Source: Candidatus Chlorohelix allophototropha (lineage in GTDB: Bacteria > Chloroflexota > Chloroflexia > Chloroheliales > Chloroheliaceae). From it: 64,000 bases of DNA. Position numbers and translations under genes: made by a program. Positions 10,125 to 17,977 of this stretch are shown here, in pieces; position 1 is the first letter of the stretch; every line of letters begins with the position of its first letter. The DNA is taken from contig NZ_CP128399.1 of the NCBI RefSeq assembly GCF_030389965.1, forward strand, positions 62,001-126,000, written 5' to 3'. The notes under the pieces are model-generated. The model was not told where the DNA came from, did not search any database, and worked only from the letters and a program-made list of their open reading frames with translations.

Positions 10125-10511
10125 ATGAGCGACCAGCATATTGATATTGATGATGTAGATGCACCGAAAGCCTCTTCTAAAAAAGAGCAGGTTTTTGATG
10201 ATTATGATAGTGGAGATACCGGCAGTGGTGATCCCTACCGCGTCTGGGGTTTTGAGCGCATGCCAGAAATGGTGCGCGACTTTTCTGATAAAATCGCTTT
10301 TCGCGTACGTGATGCCACTGATGATGCTATTCCCGAAGATGCCCGCCGTTTGTTCCGCAACGCCCAACGCGAATTTTTGCTAGGCTGGCGTAAGGTGATT
10401 GATTATCAGTTGGAACGTATCAGGACGCAGGAGGAACTCGAACGTTCACGCCGCGCTCGCACTCAGGAAAGTTCTGACACCTCTATCAAAATCGAAATTG
10501 AGGAAGATTAG
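10125..10511 (+). CDS. Small acidic hypothetical protein
   Basis: 128 residues, ATG start, directly behind the TPR gene. The first 45 residues are strongly acidic and low-complexity (Asp/Ser/Gly). The middle (about 50-100) has the amphipathic, Arg/Glu-rich look of a helical domain, and the C-terminus is again charged. There is no membrane segment. I do not recognise it. A strong hairpin follows 8 bases after the stop, so it ends the transcription unit. It may bind the TPR protein (inference from adjacency only). Confidence 0.75.
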   Translation: MSDQHIDIDDVDAPKASSKKEQVFDDYDSGDTGSGDPYRVWGFERMPEMVRDFSDKIAFRVRDATDDAIPEDARRLFRNAQREFLLGWRKVIDYQLERIRTQEELERSRRARTQESSDTSIKIEIEED

Positions 10512-10556
10512 AAAAAAATCCCCTTCCCGTACTGGAGAAGGGGATCATTTATTTTT
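10512..10556. terminator. Bidirectional terminator between the acidic gene and fabF
   Basis: Stem T-C-C-C-C-T-T-C (10519-10526) pairs with G-A-A-G-G-G-G-A (10537-10544). It is flanked by a run of seven A on the left, which is U7 for the minus-strand fabF message, and by a T-rich stretch on the right. It therefore serves both convergent genes. Confidence 0.85.
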
Positions 10557-10558
10557 GA

Positions 10559-11803
10559 CTAATTCTCAAATTTGCTGAGAATCACTGAGACGTTGTGCCC
10601 GCCAAAGCCAAAGCTATTCGACATAGCATGGCGAACGGGCTTTTTCTTTGCCACGTTGGGAGTTATATCTAAGTCACAATTGGGGTCTGGGAACTCGTAG
10701 TTAATAGTTGGGGGTATAATCCCTTCGTTAATGGCTTTCAGGCAGACTATCGCTTCAAATGCACCTGCCGCACCTAACAAATGTCCGGTCATAGATTTGG
10801 TGCTACTGATAGAAACTTCGTAAGCTGTTTTACCCATCGCCCGTTTAATGGCAGCGGTTTCGGCTTTTTCATTTAGCTGGGTGCTAGTGCCATGCGCGTT
10901 GATGTAATCTATCTGTTCAGGGGTGATCTTGGCGCGTTCCATTGCCAGCGTCATTGCACGGGCAGCGCCATCACCTGTTTCTTCCGGCTGAACAATATCG
11001 CCGGCATCATCGGTGCTGCCGTATCCGGTCAATTCACCGTAGATAGTGGCGCCCCGCTGTAAAGCATGCTCCAATTCTTCTAGTATCAGCACTCCTGCTC
11101 CTTCAGCCATTACAAAACCGTCGCGTTTGGCATCGAAAGGGCGGCTGGCTTTCTGTGGTTCATCGTTGTTGCGGCTAAGCGCGGTCATAGAGTTGAAGCC
11201 TGCCACCGAGATAGGCACGATAGGCGCTTCGCTACCACCCGCTATCATTACATCTGCTTCGCCCCGCTTGATGATTTCGCCCGCCTCCCCGATAGCATGC
11301 GCTCCGGTTGAACAAGCCGAGACCACGCAGAAATTGGTGCCACGCGCTCCATAGTAAATTGCAACCATCCCGCTTGCCATGTTGGCAATCATCATGGGGA
11401 TAAAGAAGGGGCTGACACGGGTTGGACCCTTTTCGTGTAGCACTTTGAATTGATCGCTCAGAATACCGATGCCGCCGATACCGCTGCCCACAATAACGCC
11501 TACCCGGTTGCGGTTGTTATCTTCAATTTTCAAGCCGGAATGTTCAAGGGCTTGTTTGGTGGCTGCCAGCGCGAACAGAGCGTAACGATCCATTCTGCGG
11601 GCATCTTTGCGGTCTATATTGTAGTTGTCGGGGTTAAAGTTTTTGACTTCCCCGGCGATTTTGGTTTTATGTTCGGAGGCATCGAATAGAGTGATAGCGC
11701 CAATACCGCTTTTGCCCTCCACCAACCCGTTCCAAGTGGTTTCGAGATCTAGCCCTAGCGGGGTGATTGCGCCCATACCTGTAACAACAACTCTTGTAGC
11801 CAA
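10559..11803 (-). CDS. fabF: 3-oxoacyl-ACP synthase II
   Basis: Beta-ketoacyl-ACP synthase II condenses malonyl-ACP with acyl-ACP in fatty-acid elongation. The thiolase-fold condensing enzyme signatures are all present: V-V-V-T-G-M-G at the N-terminus, active-site Cys in S-A-C-S-T-G, the two His in N-A-H-G-T-S-T and M-T-G-H-L-L-G-A-A-G, and a Gly-rich F-G-F-G-G-H-N near the end. I chose the TTG at 11803 because it gives 414 residues, the usual FabF length, and is preceded by GGGGG at 11812-11816. A longer in-frame start at 11890 would add 29 residues unlike the family. No other fatty-acid genes are adjacent. Confidence 0.95.
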   Translation of the reverse strand: MATRVVVTGMGAITPLGLDLETTWNGLVEGKSGIGAITLFDASEHKTKIAGEVKNFNPDNYNIDRKDARRMDRYALFALAATKQALEHSGLKIEDNNRNRVGVIVGSGIGGIGILSDQFKVLHEKGPTRVSPFFIPMMIANMASGMVAIYYGARGTNFCVVSACSTGAHAIGEAGEIIKRGEADVMIAGGSEAPIVPISVAGFNSMTALSRNNDEPQKASRPFDAKRDGFVMAEGAGVLILEELEHALQRGATIYGELTGYGSTDDAGDIVQPEETGDGAARAMTLAMERAKITPEQIDYINAHGTSTQLNEKAETAAIKRAMGKTAYEVSISSTKSMTGHLLGAAGAFEAIVCLKAINEGIIPPTINYEFPDPNCDLDITPNVAKKKPVRHAMSNSFGFGGHNVSVILSKFEN

Positions 11804-12000
11804 ACTACATTTCCCCCAATCTATCGGTTTGCTTATCTCCTGCTTTTGGTTGCAAGGGGGAGTATAGCACAGCCATGAAACAGCCCGCAAATCATTTTTG
11901 CTGCCTGTTTTCTCTGCGAATTAGCTTCTATTTAGGCGTTATATGGTCTTGGCGGGTGGGTTTATACTCAAGTGGGCGGGCATGTTGGTAAAAACTCCAC

Positions 12001-12029
12001 TTGACAGCAATTGTCCTGCTGGCTATACT
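12001..12029 (+). promoter_or_regulatory. Sigma-70-type promoter for thrS leader
   Basis: A perfect -35 TTGACA (12001-12006) and -10 TATACT (12024-12029) are separated by 17 bases. Transcription would begin near 12036, just upstream of the T-box leader. Confidence 0.85.
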
Positions 12030-12071
12030 TTTCTAATAATAAAATATCTAGAAACGTTGAGCAGGACAATT
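12009..12071. repeat. 12-bp inverted repeat spanning the thrS promoter
   Basis: AATTGTCCTGCT at 12009-12020 and its exact reverse complement at 12060-12071 are separated by 39 bases. The left arm lies in the promoter spacer and so upstream of the transcript start; the right arm is in the first part of the leader. The pair therefore cannot fold in the RNA and may be a DNA operator or a chance repeat. Confidence 0.6.
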
Positions 12072-12320
12072 AACCAAAGTGCCGGTTTCAGAGAGAGGGA
12101 GTATTTAGCTGGAAACTGCCTTAACCGGAAATGTGGCGAAAACCACCTGCGAGTCGCTCCGCTAAGCAAATGCCAAAGAGCGCGGGTATGCCCGTTACCG
12201 CATAAAAGAGCGTCTTTGCTAGGGCAAAGGCGGAAGCAGGGTGGAACCACGGAAGTGTTTTGAACCTTTCGTCCCTCGTTCAGTTTTGATAAACAGGGCG
12301 AAGGGATTTTTGTTTTTATA
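12036..12320 (+). promoter_or_regulatory. T-box leader upstream of thrS
   Basis: The hallmark T-box sequence AGGGTGGAACCACGG is at 12238-12252 and its TGGA bulge would pair with the tRNA acceptor end. Upstream are a long stem I region with CCGGTT (12082-12087) pairing with AACCGG (12123-12128) and the AGAGAG motif inside it. A small stem III, CTTTGC/GCAAAG at 12214-12229, lies immediately before the antiterminator. An ACC threonine triplet at 12142-12144 is a candidate specifier. The antiterminator competes with an intrinsic terminator at about 12272-12318. Uncharged tRNA-Thr should favour read-through into thrS. Confidence 0.92.
12272..12318 (+). terminator. T-box intrinsic terminator
   Basis: TCCCTCGTTC pairs, with one bulge, with GGGCGAAGGGA (12296-12306) and is followed by TTTTTGTTTTT. 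It is the off-state structure of the T-box leader, ending about 48 bases before the thrS start. Confidence 0.85.
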
Positions 12321-12365
12321 GGCAAAATTACTCTGCCGCTCCATTACAGACGAGGTGTAATCAAA

Positions 12366-14228
12366 ATGAGCCAAAAAAACGAAAAGCAACTTTCCGAGTC
12401 TGAATTGATGCAGATGCGCCACTCCGCCGCGCATTTGATGGCGGCTGCCGTGCAGCAACTCTGGCCCGATGCCCGTTTCGGAGTAGGTCCGGCGGTCAAG
12501 AACGGCTTTTACTATGATATGGATTTGCCGGTGCAACTTACGCCCGAAGATTTGGGCAAAATCGAGCAGAAAATGCGCGAGTTGAAAAATAAGAAACTAC
12601 CATTTGAGCGCGTGGAATTGCCCGTTGATGATGCAATTGCCGAGATGGATAAGCGCGGGCAAGCCTATAAGGTAGAGCTATTGCAATTACTTAAGGAGAA
12701 GGGTAGCACCGCCGTTGCCAAAGAGACAGGCGATGCTGATGTAGTAGATACGGATTCGAGTGGGGGCGTTACCAGTGTTTCTTTCTACAAAACGGGCGAT
12801 TTCGTAGATTTGTGTCGCGGTCCGCATGTGAATAGTACGGTACAAATCGGCGCGTTCAAGCTCATGAATATTGCGGGGGCTTACTGGCGCGGCAACGAGA
12901 AGAATAAGCAATTGCAACGCCTGTACGGGGCGGCTTTTGCCACCAAAGAAGAGCTTGATCAGTATTTGTGGCAACTGGAAGAAGCTAAAAAGCGCGACCA
13001 TCGCAAACTGGGTCAAGAACTGGATATTTTCGTCATATCTGATGAGGTTGGACCGGGTTTGCCCCTGTGGATGCCTAATGGTACGGTGCTGCGAGATGAG
13101 TTGGAGAGATTGTCGAAAGAAGAAGAACGCCGGGACGGTTACTATCGCATCTCTACGCCCAATATTACCAAAGCTCAGCTTTATTACCGCTCAGGTCACT
13201 TGCCTTTTTACCGCGAAGATATGTACGCGCCTATGATTATCGACGACGAGGAGTATTTTCTCAAGCCGATGAACTGCCCTCATCATCACCAGATTTATCT
13301 GGCGCGTCCGCACAGTTACCGCGACTTGCCCTTGCGTTTGGCTGAGTATGGTCAGGTTTATCGCTACGAGCAGAGCGGCGCTCTCTCCGGTTTGATGCGT
13401 GTGCGCGGTATGGCACAGAACGATGCGCATATCTATTGCCGCTACGATCAAGCCAAAGAGGAATTTTTGCGGGTAATGAACCTGCATTCGCGTTATTACA
13501 AATTGCTCGGCATTGATGATTACTATATGCGCTTCTCTAAACCGGATTTGAACAAACTGGACAAGTATGTGAACGAGCCAGAAAAATGGATCGAAGCCAT
13601 GAACGTGGTCAAAGAAGCGATGGACGAATCGGGCTTACCCTATATTGAGGCAGAGGGGGAAGCGGCTTTCTACGGACCGAAGATCGACTTCATGATTAAG
13701 AGTGTTATCGGTACGGAGTATGCTATTTCTACCAACCAGCTAGACTTCCTCGCAACAGAGCGATTCGGCTTGGTTTATACGGGCGAAGACGGCAAGGAAC
13801 ACCCTGTGTACGTGATTCACCGCGCACCGCTTGGTTCGCATGAACGCTTCGTTGCCTTCCTAATTGAGCATTTCGCAGGCGCATTCCCAACGTGGCTTGC
13901 TCCGGTGCAAGCGGTGGTCATTCCTATCGCCGACCGCCATAATGAGTATGCTCGCAAGGTTTACGAGACACTCTTTAACGCCGATATACCGAATGCTATT
14001 AACGGTATGCGCGTTGAACTAGACGATGCCCGCGAGTCAATGCAGAAGAAGATACGCAAGGCGCAACTCCAGAAAATTCCTTATATGCTGGTAGTGGGCG
14101 ATAAGGAAGCCGAGCAGGGCGCAGTAGCAGTGCGTTTACGTAATAACCAAGATTTAGGCTCCATGCCGCTGGATGAGTTCGTGGCGCGTGTACACGAGCG
14201 AGTGGTAAAACGCTCTCCAGAGCTTTAA
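12366..14228 (+). CDS. thrS: Threonine--tRNA ligase lacking the TGS domain
   Basis: Charges tRNA-Thr with threonine. 620 residues. The editing domain begins almost at the start: H19-x-x-x-H23 (R-H-S-A-A-H) and C-R-G-P-H-V. The catalytic core follows with zinc ligands in M-N-C-P, N-D-A-H-I-Y and V-I-H-R-A, class II motif 2 around R-Y-E-Q-S-G and motif 3 in G-S-H-E-R-F. The anticodon-binding domain is at the end (P-Y-M-L-V-V-G-D-K-E). The roughly 60-residue TGS domain found before the HxxxH motif in E. coli ThrS is absent. No coding sequence for it lies upstream, because the T-box leader occupies that space, so this is a natural short form rather than a misread start. Confidence 0.96.
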   Translation: MSQKNEKQLSESELMQMRHSAAHLMAAAVQQLWPDARFGVGPAVKNGFYYDMDLPVQLTPEDLGKIEQKMRELKNKKLPFERVELPVDDAIAEMDKRGQAYKVELLQLLKEKGSTAVAKETGDADVVDTDSSGGVTSVSFYKTGDFVDLCRGPHVNSTVQIGAFKLMNIAGAYWRGNEKNKQLQRLYGAAFATKEELDQYLWQLEEAKKRDHRKLGQELDIFVISDEVGPGLPLWMPNGTVLRDELERLSKEEERRDGYYRISTPNITKAQLYYRSGHLPFYREDMYAPMIIDDEEYFLKPMNCPHHHQIYLARPHSYRDLPLRLAEYGQVYRYEQSGALSGLMRVRGMAQNDAHIYCRYDQAKEEFLRVMNLHSRYYKLLGIDDYYMRFSKPDLNKLDKYVNEPEKWIEAMNVVKEAMDESGLPYIEAEGEAAFYGPKIDFMIKSVIGTEYAISTNQLDFLATERFGLVYTGEDGKEHPVYVIHRAPLGSHERFVAFLIEHFAGAFPTWLAPVQAVVIPIADRHNEYARKVYETLFNADIPNAINGMRVELDDARESMQKKIRKAQLQKIPYMLVVGDKEAEQGAVAVRLRNNQDLGSMPLDEFVARVHERVVKRSPEL

Positions 14229-14245
14229 GATATCAGAAAAAGTAG

Positions 14246-14274
14246 AGCGGTAGGCAAAACCTACCGCTTTTTTC
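14246..14274 (+). terminator. thrS terminator
   Basis: A perfect nine-base stem, AGCGGTAGG (14246-14254) with CCTACCGCT (14260-14268), has a CAAAA loop and is followed by a T-run. It lies 18 bases after the thrS stop. Confidence 0.9.
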
Positions 14275-14299
14275 TATAAAAAGTTTGCTCAAGACCTTA

Positions 14300-15091
14300 T
14301 TAGCGTGAAGGTTTTTCACCCTCATCGGTTTGCTTTGGAATAGAGACGGGACTTAAAAGTTGTTGATACAAGGCAGTAGTTGCCGGATCAGGCGTAATAT
14401 CCAGTTCTTGTCTTAGCGTTTCAGCGCATAACCGATAATAATTGATTGCCTCTGCATGCTTGTTGCAAGCAACTTGCAAGCGCATAAGCATACGATAGGT
14501 TTCTTCATCCAAACGGTTTTGCTTGAGTAATAATTCGGCATACATGATAGCAGTGACGTGGTCTCTTATTTGTTCATAATATACCGCCAGCCTTCTGACT
14601 GTTCTGAAATAAATATCAGCGAGTCGTTCACGCTCAAGTATTATCCAGTCGTCATAAATGCCGGGTAGCAATTCACCACGATATAGTATTACTGCTCGTT
14701 CAAGGTGCTGAACGGCTTTAGCTTGCTTTCCGGTATGCTCTTCTTTATCGGCACATGCGACTGCTTGTTCAAAACTGGCTGTATCTAATTCCAGTGTGTA
14801 AGCACCATTCCACTTTATTTGAGCATACTCAATGCGGAGGAATTGTTCTGCTTCTGGGAAAACGGCACGTAACCGAAAGAGCAACCTTCGAAGATTGGCT
14901 AGTCCTTGTGCTTCGGAAGATTCAGGCCATAAAAGAGAGGCGAGTTGTAAGCGTGAATGCGTTGAATTGAAGTAAAAAATCAGGTATGCCAGCAACGACT
15001 TGAATCTTAAGGAAGTGGTAAGGGCTAGAGGCTGGTTATCCATCACAATTAGGAAATCTCCTAACATTCTGACTTTGCATACCACTGCCAT
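14300..15091 (-). CDS. SARP-type transcriptional activator (winged helix + BTAD)
   Basis: 263 residues. The N-terminal 95 residues match the OmpR-like DNA-binding domain of SARP regulators: V-R-M-L-G-D-F, then R-x-K-S-L-L-A-Y-L, then L-A-S-L-L-W-P-E-S-S-E-A-Q and L-R-R-L-L-F-R-L-R. The rest, to about 250, is a bacterial transcriptional activator domain of TPR-like helices with Y-R-G-E-L-L-P-G-I-Y-D-D-W-I and the terminal D-P-A-T-T-A-L-Y-Q-Q-L-L. It lacks the ATPase module of AfsR-type proteins. SARPs activate promoters by binding heptamer direct repeats with an 11-bp period; exactly such a repeat lies in the divergent region to its right. The likely target is the 68-residue gene there, or itself. 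Confidence 0.9.
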   Translation of the reverse strand: MAVVCKVRMLGDFLIVMDNQPLALTTSLRFKSLLAYLIFYFNSTHSRLQLASLLWPESSEAQGLANLRRLLFRLRAVFPEAEQFLRIEYAQIKWNGAYTLELDTASFEQAVACADKEEHTGKQAKAVQHLERAVILYRGELLPGIYDDWIILERERLADIYFRTVRRLAVYYEQIRDHVTAIMYAELLLKQNRLDEETYRMLMRLQVACNKHAEAINYYRLCAETLRQELDITPDPATTALYQQLLSPVSIPKQTDEGEKPSR

Positions 15092-15197
15092 TTATTAAAC
15101 CTCAAGTTTACCAATAGTTTCCTTTGTAGCACTGCGCTAAAAAAGCAACATTAATTCCAGTATGTACCAATTTTAGCATAAATTCAATAGTTAAAAA

Positions 15198-15248
15198 TGT
15201 AACAATTTGTTTTGTGTAACGCTTTTGTAACGCTTTAAACGTTAGGAT
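15198..15248 (+). promoter_or_regulatory. Candidate SARP-box direct repeats and -10 element
   Basis: The 11-mer TGTAACGCTTT occurs twice in tandem (15215-15225 and 15226-15236), with a degenerate copy TGTAACAATTT at 15198-15208. A TAGGAT hexamer (15243-15248) lies 10 bases after the last heptamer. The 11-bp period with a closely following -10 is the geometry known for SARP-activated promoters. A SARP gene is divergent from this site. Confidence 0.6.
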
Positions 15249-15393
15249 AGAAATAGAAATCAAACAGATGTAGAAATATACTTCTCAAATTTTCGCGGCA
15301 AAAATGATTTAAGTCTTCCAACTGAGTTTACTTTTATTAAAAACCTTGAATTACCGCAGATATTGGAAAAATTCTTAGTAAGGAAGGTTTAAA

Positions 15394-15600
15394 ATGGCAG
15401 GCTATGAATTGGAATTGGCGAAAATGAAGCAAGCTGAATACCGTTACCAGATGGATACTGATGCGCTGGCGGAGGAAGTACGCAAACTTGAAAGACCGGA
15501 AAGCTCGTTATGGTACAGGCTTAGGAAATTGTTCACTTCTAAAAATGATTACCGCTCACGTAAGCATACTCGCACCTCCACGTTAAGGCATGAGCATTAG
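15394..15600 (+). CDS. Small basic hypothetical protein
   Basis: 68 residues. The ATG is preceded by AAGGAAGG with good spacing. The N-terminal half is a charged amphipathic helix (Glu/Lys/Arg, with A-E-E-V-R-K-L-E) and the C-terminal half is strongly basic (Arg/Lys/His). No family is recognised. A hairpin terminator follows, so it is a single-gene unit. It lies downstream of the SARP-type repeats, about 145 bases from the candidate -10, and may be a target of the divergent regulator. Confidence 0.65.
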   Translation: MAGYELELAKMKQAEYRYQMDTDALAEEVRKLERPESSLWYRLRKLFTSKNDYRSRKHTRTSTLRHEH

Positions 15601-15655
15601 TAGCAAGCACAGCTTATTCAGGAATCTAACAAATAACTCATCTGGTTAAAATTTG

Positions 15656-15684
15656 GGTGGTAGGCAAAGACCTACCGCTTTTTT
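15656..15684 (+). terminator. Intrinsic terminator of the 68-residue gene
   Basis: GGTGGTAGG pairs (with G-U pairs) with CCTACCGCT and is followed by T6. The hairpin is nearly the same sequence as the thrS terminator 1.4 kb upstream. Confidence 0.8.
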
Positions 15685-15785
15685 AAAATTTTGAGGCTGG
15701 AATTAACTTGCCATGTTAGGGCGCATGGCTATACAATACAGCCACTCGCAGCTTATCTATAACTAATCGAACGGAAGGAATACAA

Positions 15786-16049
15786 ATGGGTTTTTTTGCT
15801 GGAATCCTTAAATTTACAATCGGTGTAACTGTAGGAGCCACAGTAGGAGCAGCCGTAACCACTTTCATTGTAACGCGCGATGGTGGACAAACCCTAGAAC
15901 AGCTAAAGGGTTTGGTGCAAGAAATATCGAACGGGGCAAAAGAAGCTTATCAGGAAGAGCAAACGCGCCAAACCGAGCGCCGTCAGCAATTGATTGGCGA
16001 TGCTGGCACAGCGCGAAACACTCGTAAGGCTGAGAAAAAAGACAAATAA
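15786..16049 (+). CDS. YtxH-like small membrane protein
   Basis: 87 residues. Residues 4-28 form one glycine/alanine/valine-rich membrane segment with G-x-x-x-G spacing, followed by a long charged helix (Gln/Glu/Arg) and a Lys-rich end. This layout matches the YtxH/DUF-type single-pass proteins often found near stress genes. The ATG is preceded by GGAAGGAATACAA. The next gene starts 24 bases after the stop, so the two are probably cotranscribed. The family name is a likeness rather than a firm match. Confidence 0.7.
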   Translation: MGFFAGILKFTIGVTVGATVGAAVTTFIVTRDGGQTLEQLKGLVQEISNGAKEAYQEEQTRQTERRQQLIGDAGTARNTRKAEKKDK

Positions 16050-16073
16050 TCTCTTTTCCGGGAGTTATTTCTT

Positions 16074-17051
16074 TTGCAGGATGATTTAAAACGTCTGGAT
16101 AGTGCCTTAGCCTCTTTGGTGGCAGGACGCAAGAATACCGCGCTACGTTTGCTTTCCACAGTGGTAGCGAAAGAGCCTGCCAACCAGCAGGCATGGTTGT
16201 ATTTGTCTTTGGCACAACCGCGTGAAAAGGCGCAACAAGCATTAGATCAGCTTTTAAAGCTCAACCCTGCTCACCAAACTGCCATTACATTATCTCTCAA
16301 GTTGAAAGAAAATCCCGAAGCTGAATTATTGCTCTCTGATATTTTATCCGAAGCTGAAATTGCTGTTTTGGCGGCAAGCAATGAAGCTACCAAGCCAGTT
16401 CGTAAAGCGGGGCGACCTTCTCGCAAGGCTAAGGCTGTTTTAGAGGTGGATAGCAAACCTATTGAGTTTGTTGAAGCCGCTGTTGAACTTACAGAAACAG
16501 AATTTGAAGCTGCTGTTACAACGTTTGCCGAGAATGACTTAACCCATCCGGCTACTGCACAAATGCCTCTCGAAGATGATGCACAACAAACCCCTGCTTT
16601 AGCCGAAACCACAACTACCTTTGAGCCTATTATTGTGCCTAGTGATGAGCCTTTGCCGACATTGGGCGAAATTAGCGAACCTCTAACTTTTGAGACGGAT
16701 TATACCTTTTTCTTTGATACGGAAAGAGTACAAGAAAAAAATAACCCGGTTGCTACTCCAATTTTGCAAGCCTCCACCAAAACAGCCACACCCCCGCAGA
16801 ACTCGGTTATTACCGCTTCGGCTGATTCGTCCGTATCTGCTGCTCTAGCTAATGATGATTTCTGGAAACGGGCTGCTGCTCAGTTCAATTCGCCCTACAC
16901 CTTGCGCGGAGTAGGGAAACTAAACCCACGTCCGGTACGCCGTACTCGTGGACCTACTCGTGCTTTTGTCTCAGTCACCAACTTCGGTTTGCTAATGATT
17001 ATGCTGGCAAGCATCATCTTGCTGGTATATCTTTACCTGCTGTTCTTCTAG
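16074..17051 (+). CDS. TPR-like protein with C-terminal membrane anchor
   Basis: 325 residues, TTG start preceded by GGGAG. Residues 1-85 are one or two TPR-like helix pairs (A-W-L-Y-L-S-L-A and L-N-P-A-H). The middle (about 100-270) is acidic, Thr/Ala/Glu/Pro-rich and probably disordered. A basic stretch comes before a single C-terminal membrane helix (about 301-323), so the protein is tail-anchored with the TPR part in the cytoplasm. It follows the YtxH-like gene by 24 bases. The combination of TPR, acidic linker and membrane anchor resembles, in plan only, the large TPR proteins elsewhere in the window. Confidence 0.78.
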   Translation: MQDDLKRLDSALASLVAGRKNTALRLLSTVVAKEPANQQAWLYLSLAQPREKAQQALDQLLKLNPAHQTAITLSLKLKENPEAELLLSDILSEAEIAVLAASNEATKPVRKAGRPSRKAKAVLEVDSKPIEFVEAAVELTETEFEAAVTTFAENDLTHPATAQMPLEDDAQQTPALAETTTTFEPIIVPSDEPLPTLGEISEPLTFETDYTFFFDTERVQEKNNPVATPILQASTKTATPPQNSVITASADSSVSAALANDDFWKRAAAQFNSPYTLRGVGKLNPRPVRRTRGPTRAFVSVTNFGLLMIMLASIILLVYLYLLFF

Positions 17052-17119
17052 AAATCCAATTACCCCCAACTCTACCCTCGATTTTAGCCAAGACTACCCA
17101 ATAAATCGTTTGTGGTGGG

Positions 17120-17959
17120 CTATCTGTCTTGCTCTTCTTCTTTTAAATCTATTTCAGGTTTCTTTAAATATGGATTTGGCACATAATGCTGGTCGTTTTC
17201 GCTAGAGCGACGCTGGCGCAAATCACGTAAGGTGTGGATTGCGATTGTAGCAGGTTTAAACTGTGATAGGTTCAATAACGCGGCTATCTGGCGCGATACC
17301 ACCAGATATAATAGTCCTAGAAATAAAATGGATGATAAAGCCACCCATTCGGATATTCTTTGACCTAAAGCGATGATCAAGTCAAAGATAGCATGGGTAA
17401 TTACCGCCAACATTAGCCCGGCAATAACCCGCCGCTTTGCTGTTGTTTTCAAACGATCGAATTTGGCGAGTCCTAGAGCTGCGCCCCACATTGCGGAGAA
17501 CAGAACATGCCCCAGAGTGCTGACAGGACCCCGTAGCAGGATAATTACAGGACCTTCGTTAATTATAAAGAAAACATTTTCAAAAGTCGCAAAACCTAGC
17601 CCGCTTGCAGCGGCGTAAATAATGCCATCAACCGGTTCGTTGAAAGCAGGGTGTCGGTAAGCCAGCAAGTAAGTTATCGCCAGTTTGCCTAACTCTTCGG
17701 TCAAAGCTACTACTAAAAGGTAGAAGAGTATTACCGGTAGAATATTCTCACTTTCACTTAGTGCAATATTACCTTGTTTTCCGGCTTGATCTATCGAGTA
17801 TTCAAACAAGCCGATTAGCAATGAAATTGGTATTCCGGTAATAAAAACTAAAGCCAGTAAGTGCTTGGGTTCTTTTTCGTATTTATCTTGGCGATAGTAC
17901 CACCACATCCAAAATAAGCCGGGTATCAGAGAAGCGAGAAAGACAATGATAAATTCCAT
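17120..17959 (-). CDS. PrsW-family intramembrane metalloprotease
   Basis: 279 residues with about seven or eight membrane segments. PrsW motifs are visible: W-W-Y-Y-R-Q-D-K-Y-E-K-E-P after the first helix, E-E-L-G-K (zinc-ligand/catalytic Glu pair) near residue 88, H-V-L-F-S-A-x-W-G-A-A-L-G and T-H-A-I-F-D with metal-binding His. PrsW of Bacillus cuts the anti-sigma factor RsiW; other family members have different substrates, so the target here is unknown. No anti-sigma gene is adjacent. It lies 18 bases downstream of the AEC permease on the same strand. Confidence 0.88.
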   Translation of the reverse strand: MEFIIVFLASLIPGLFWMWWYYRQDKYEKEPKHLLALVFITGIPISLLIGLFEYSIDQAGKQGNIALSESENILPVILFYLLVVALTEELGKLAITYLLAYRHPAFNEPVDGIIYAAASGLGFATFENVFFIINEGPVIILLRGPVSTLGHVLFSAMWGAALGLAKFDRLKTTAKRRVIAGLMLAVITHAIFDLIIALGQRISEWVALSSILFLGLLYLVVSRQIAALLNLSQFKPATIAIHTLRDLRQRRSSENDQHYVPNPYLKKPEIDLKEEEQDR

Positions 17960-17977
17960 CTGCTCTCCTGCCCGGTT

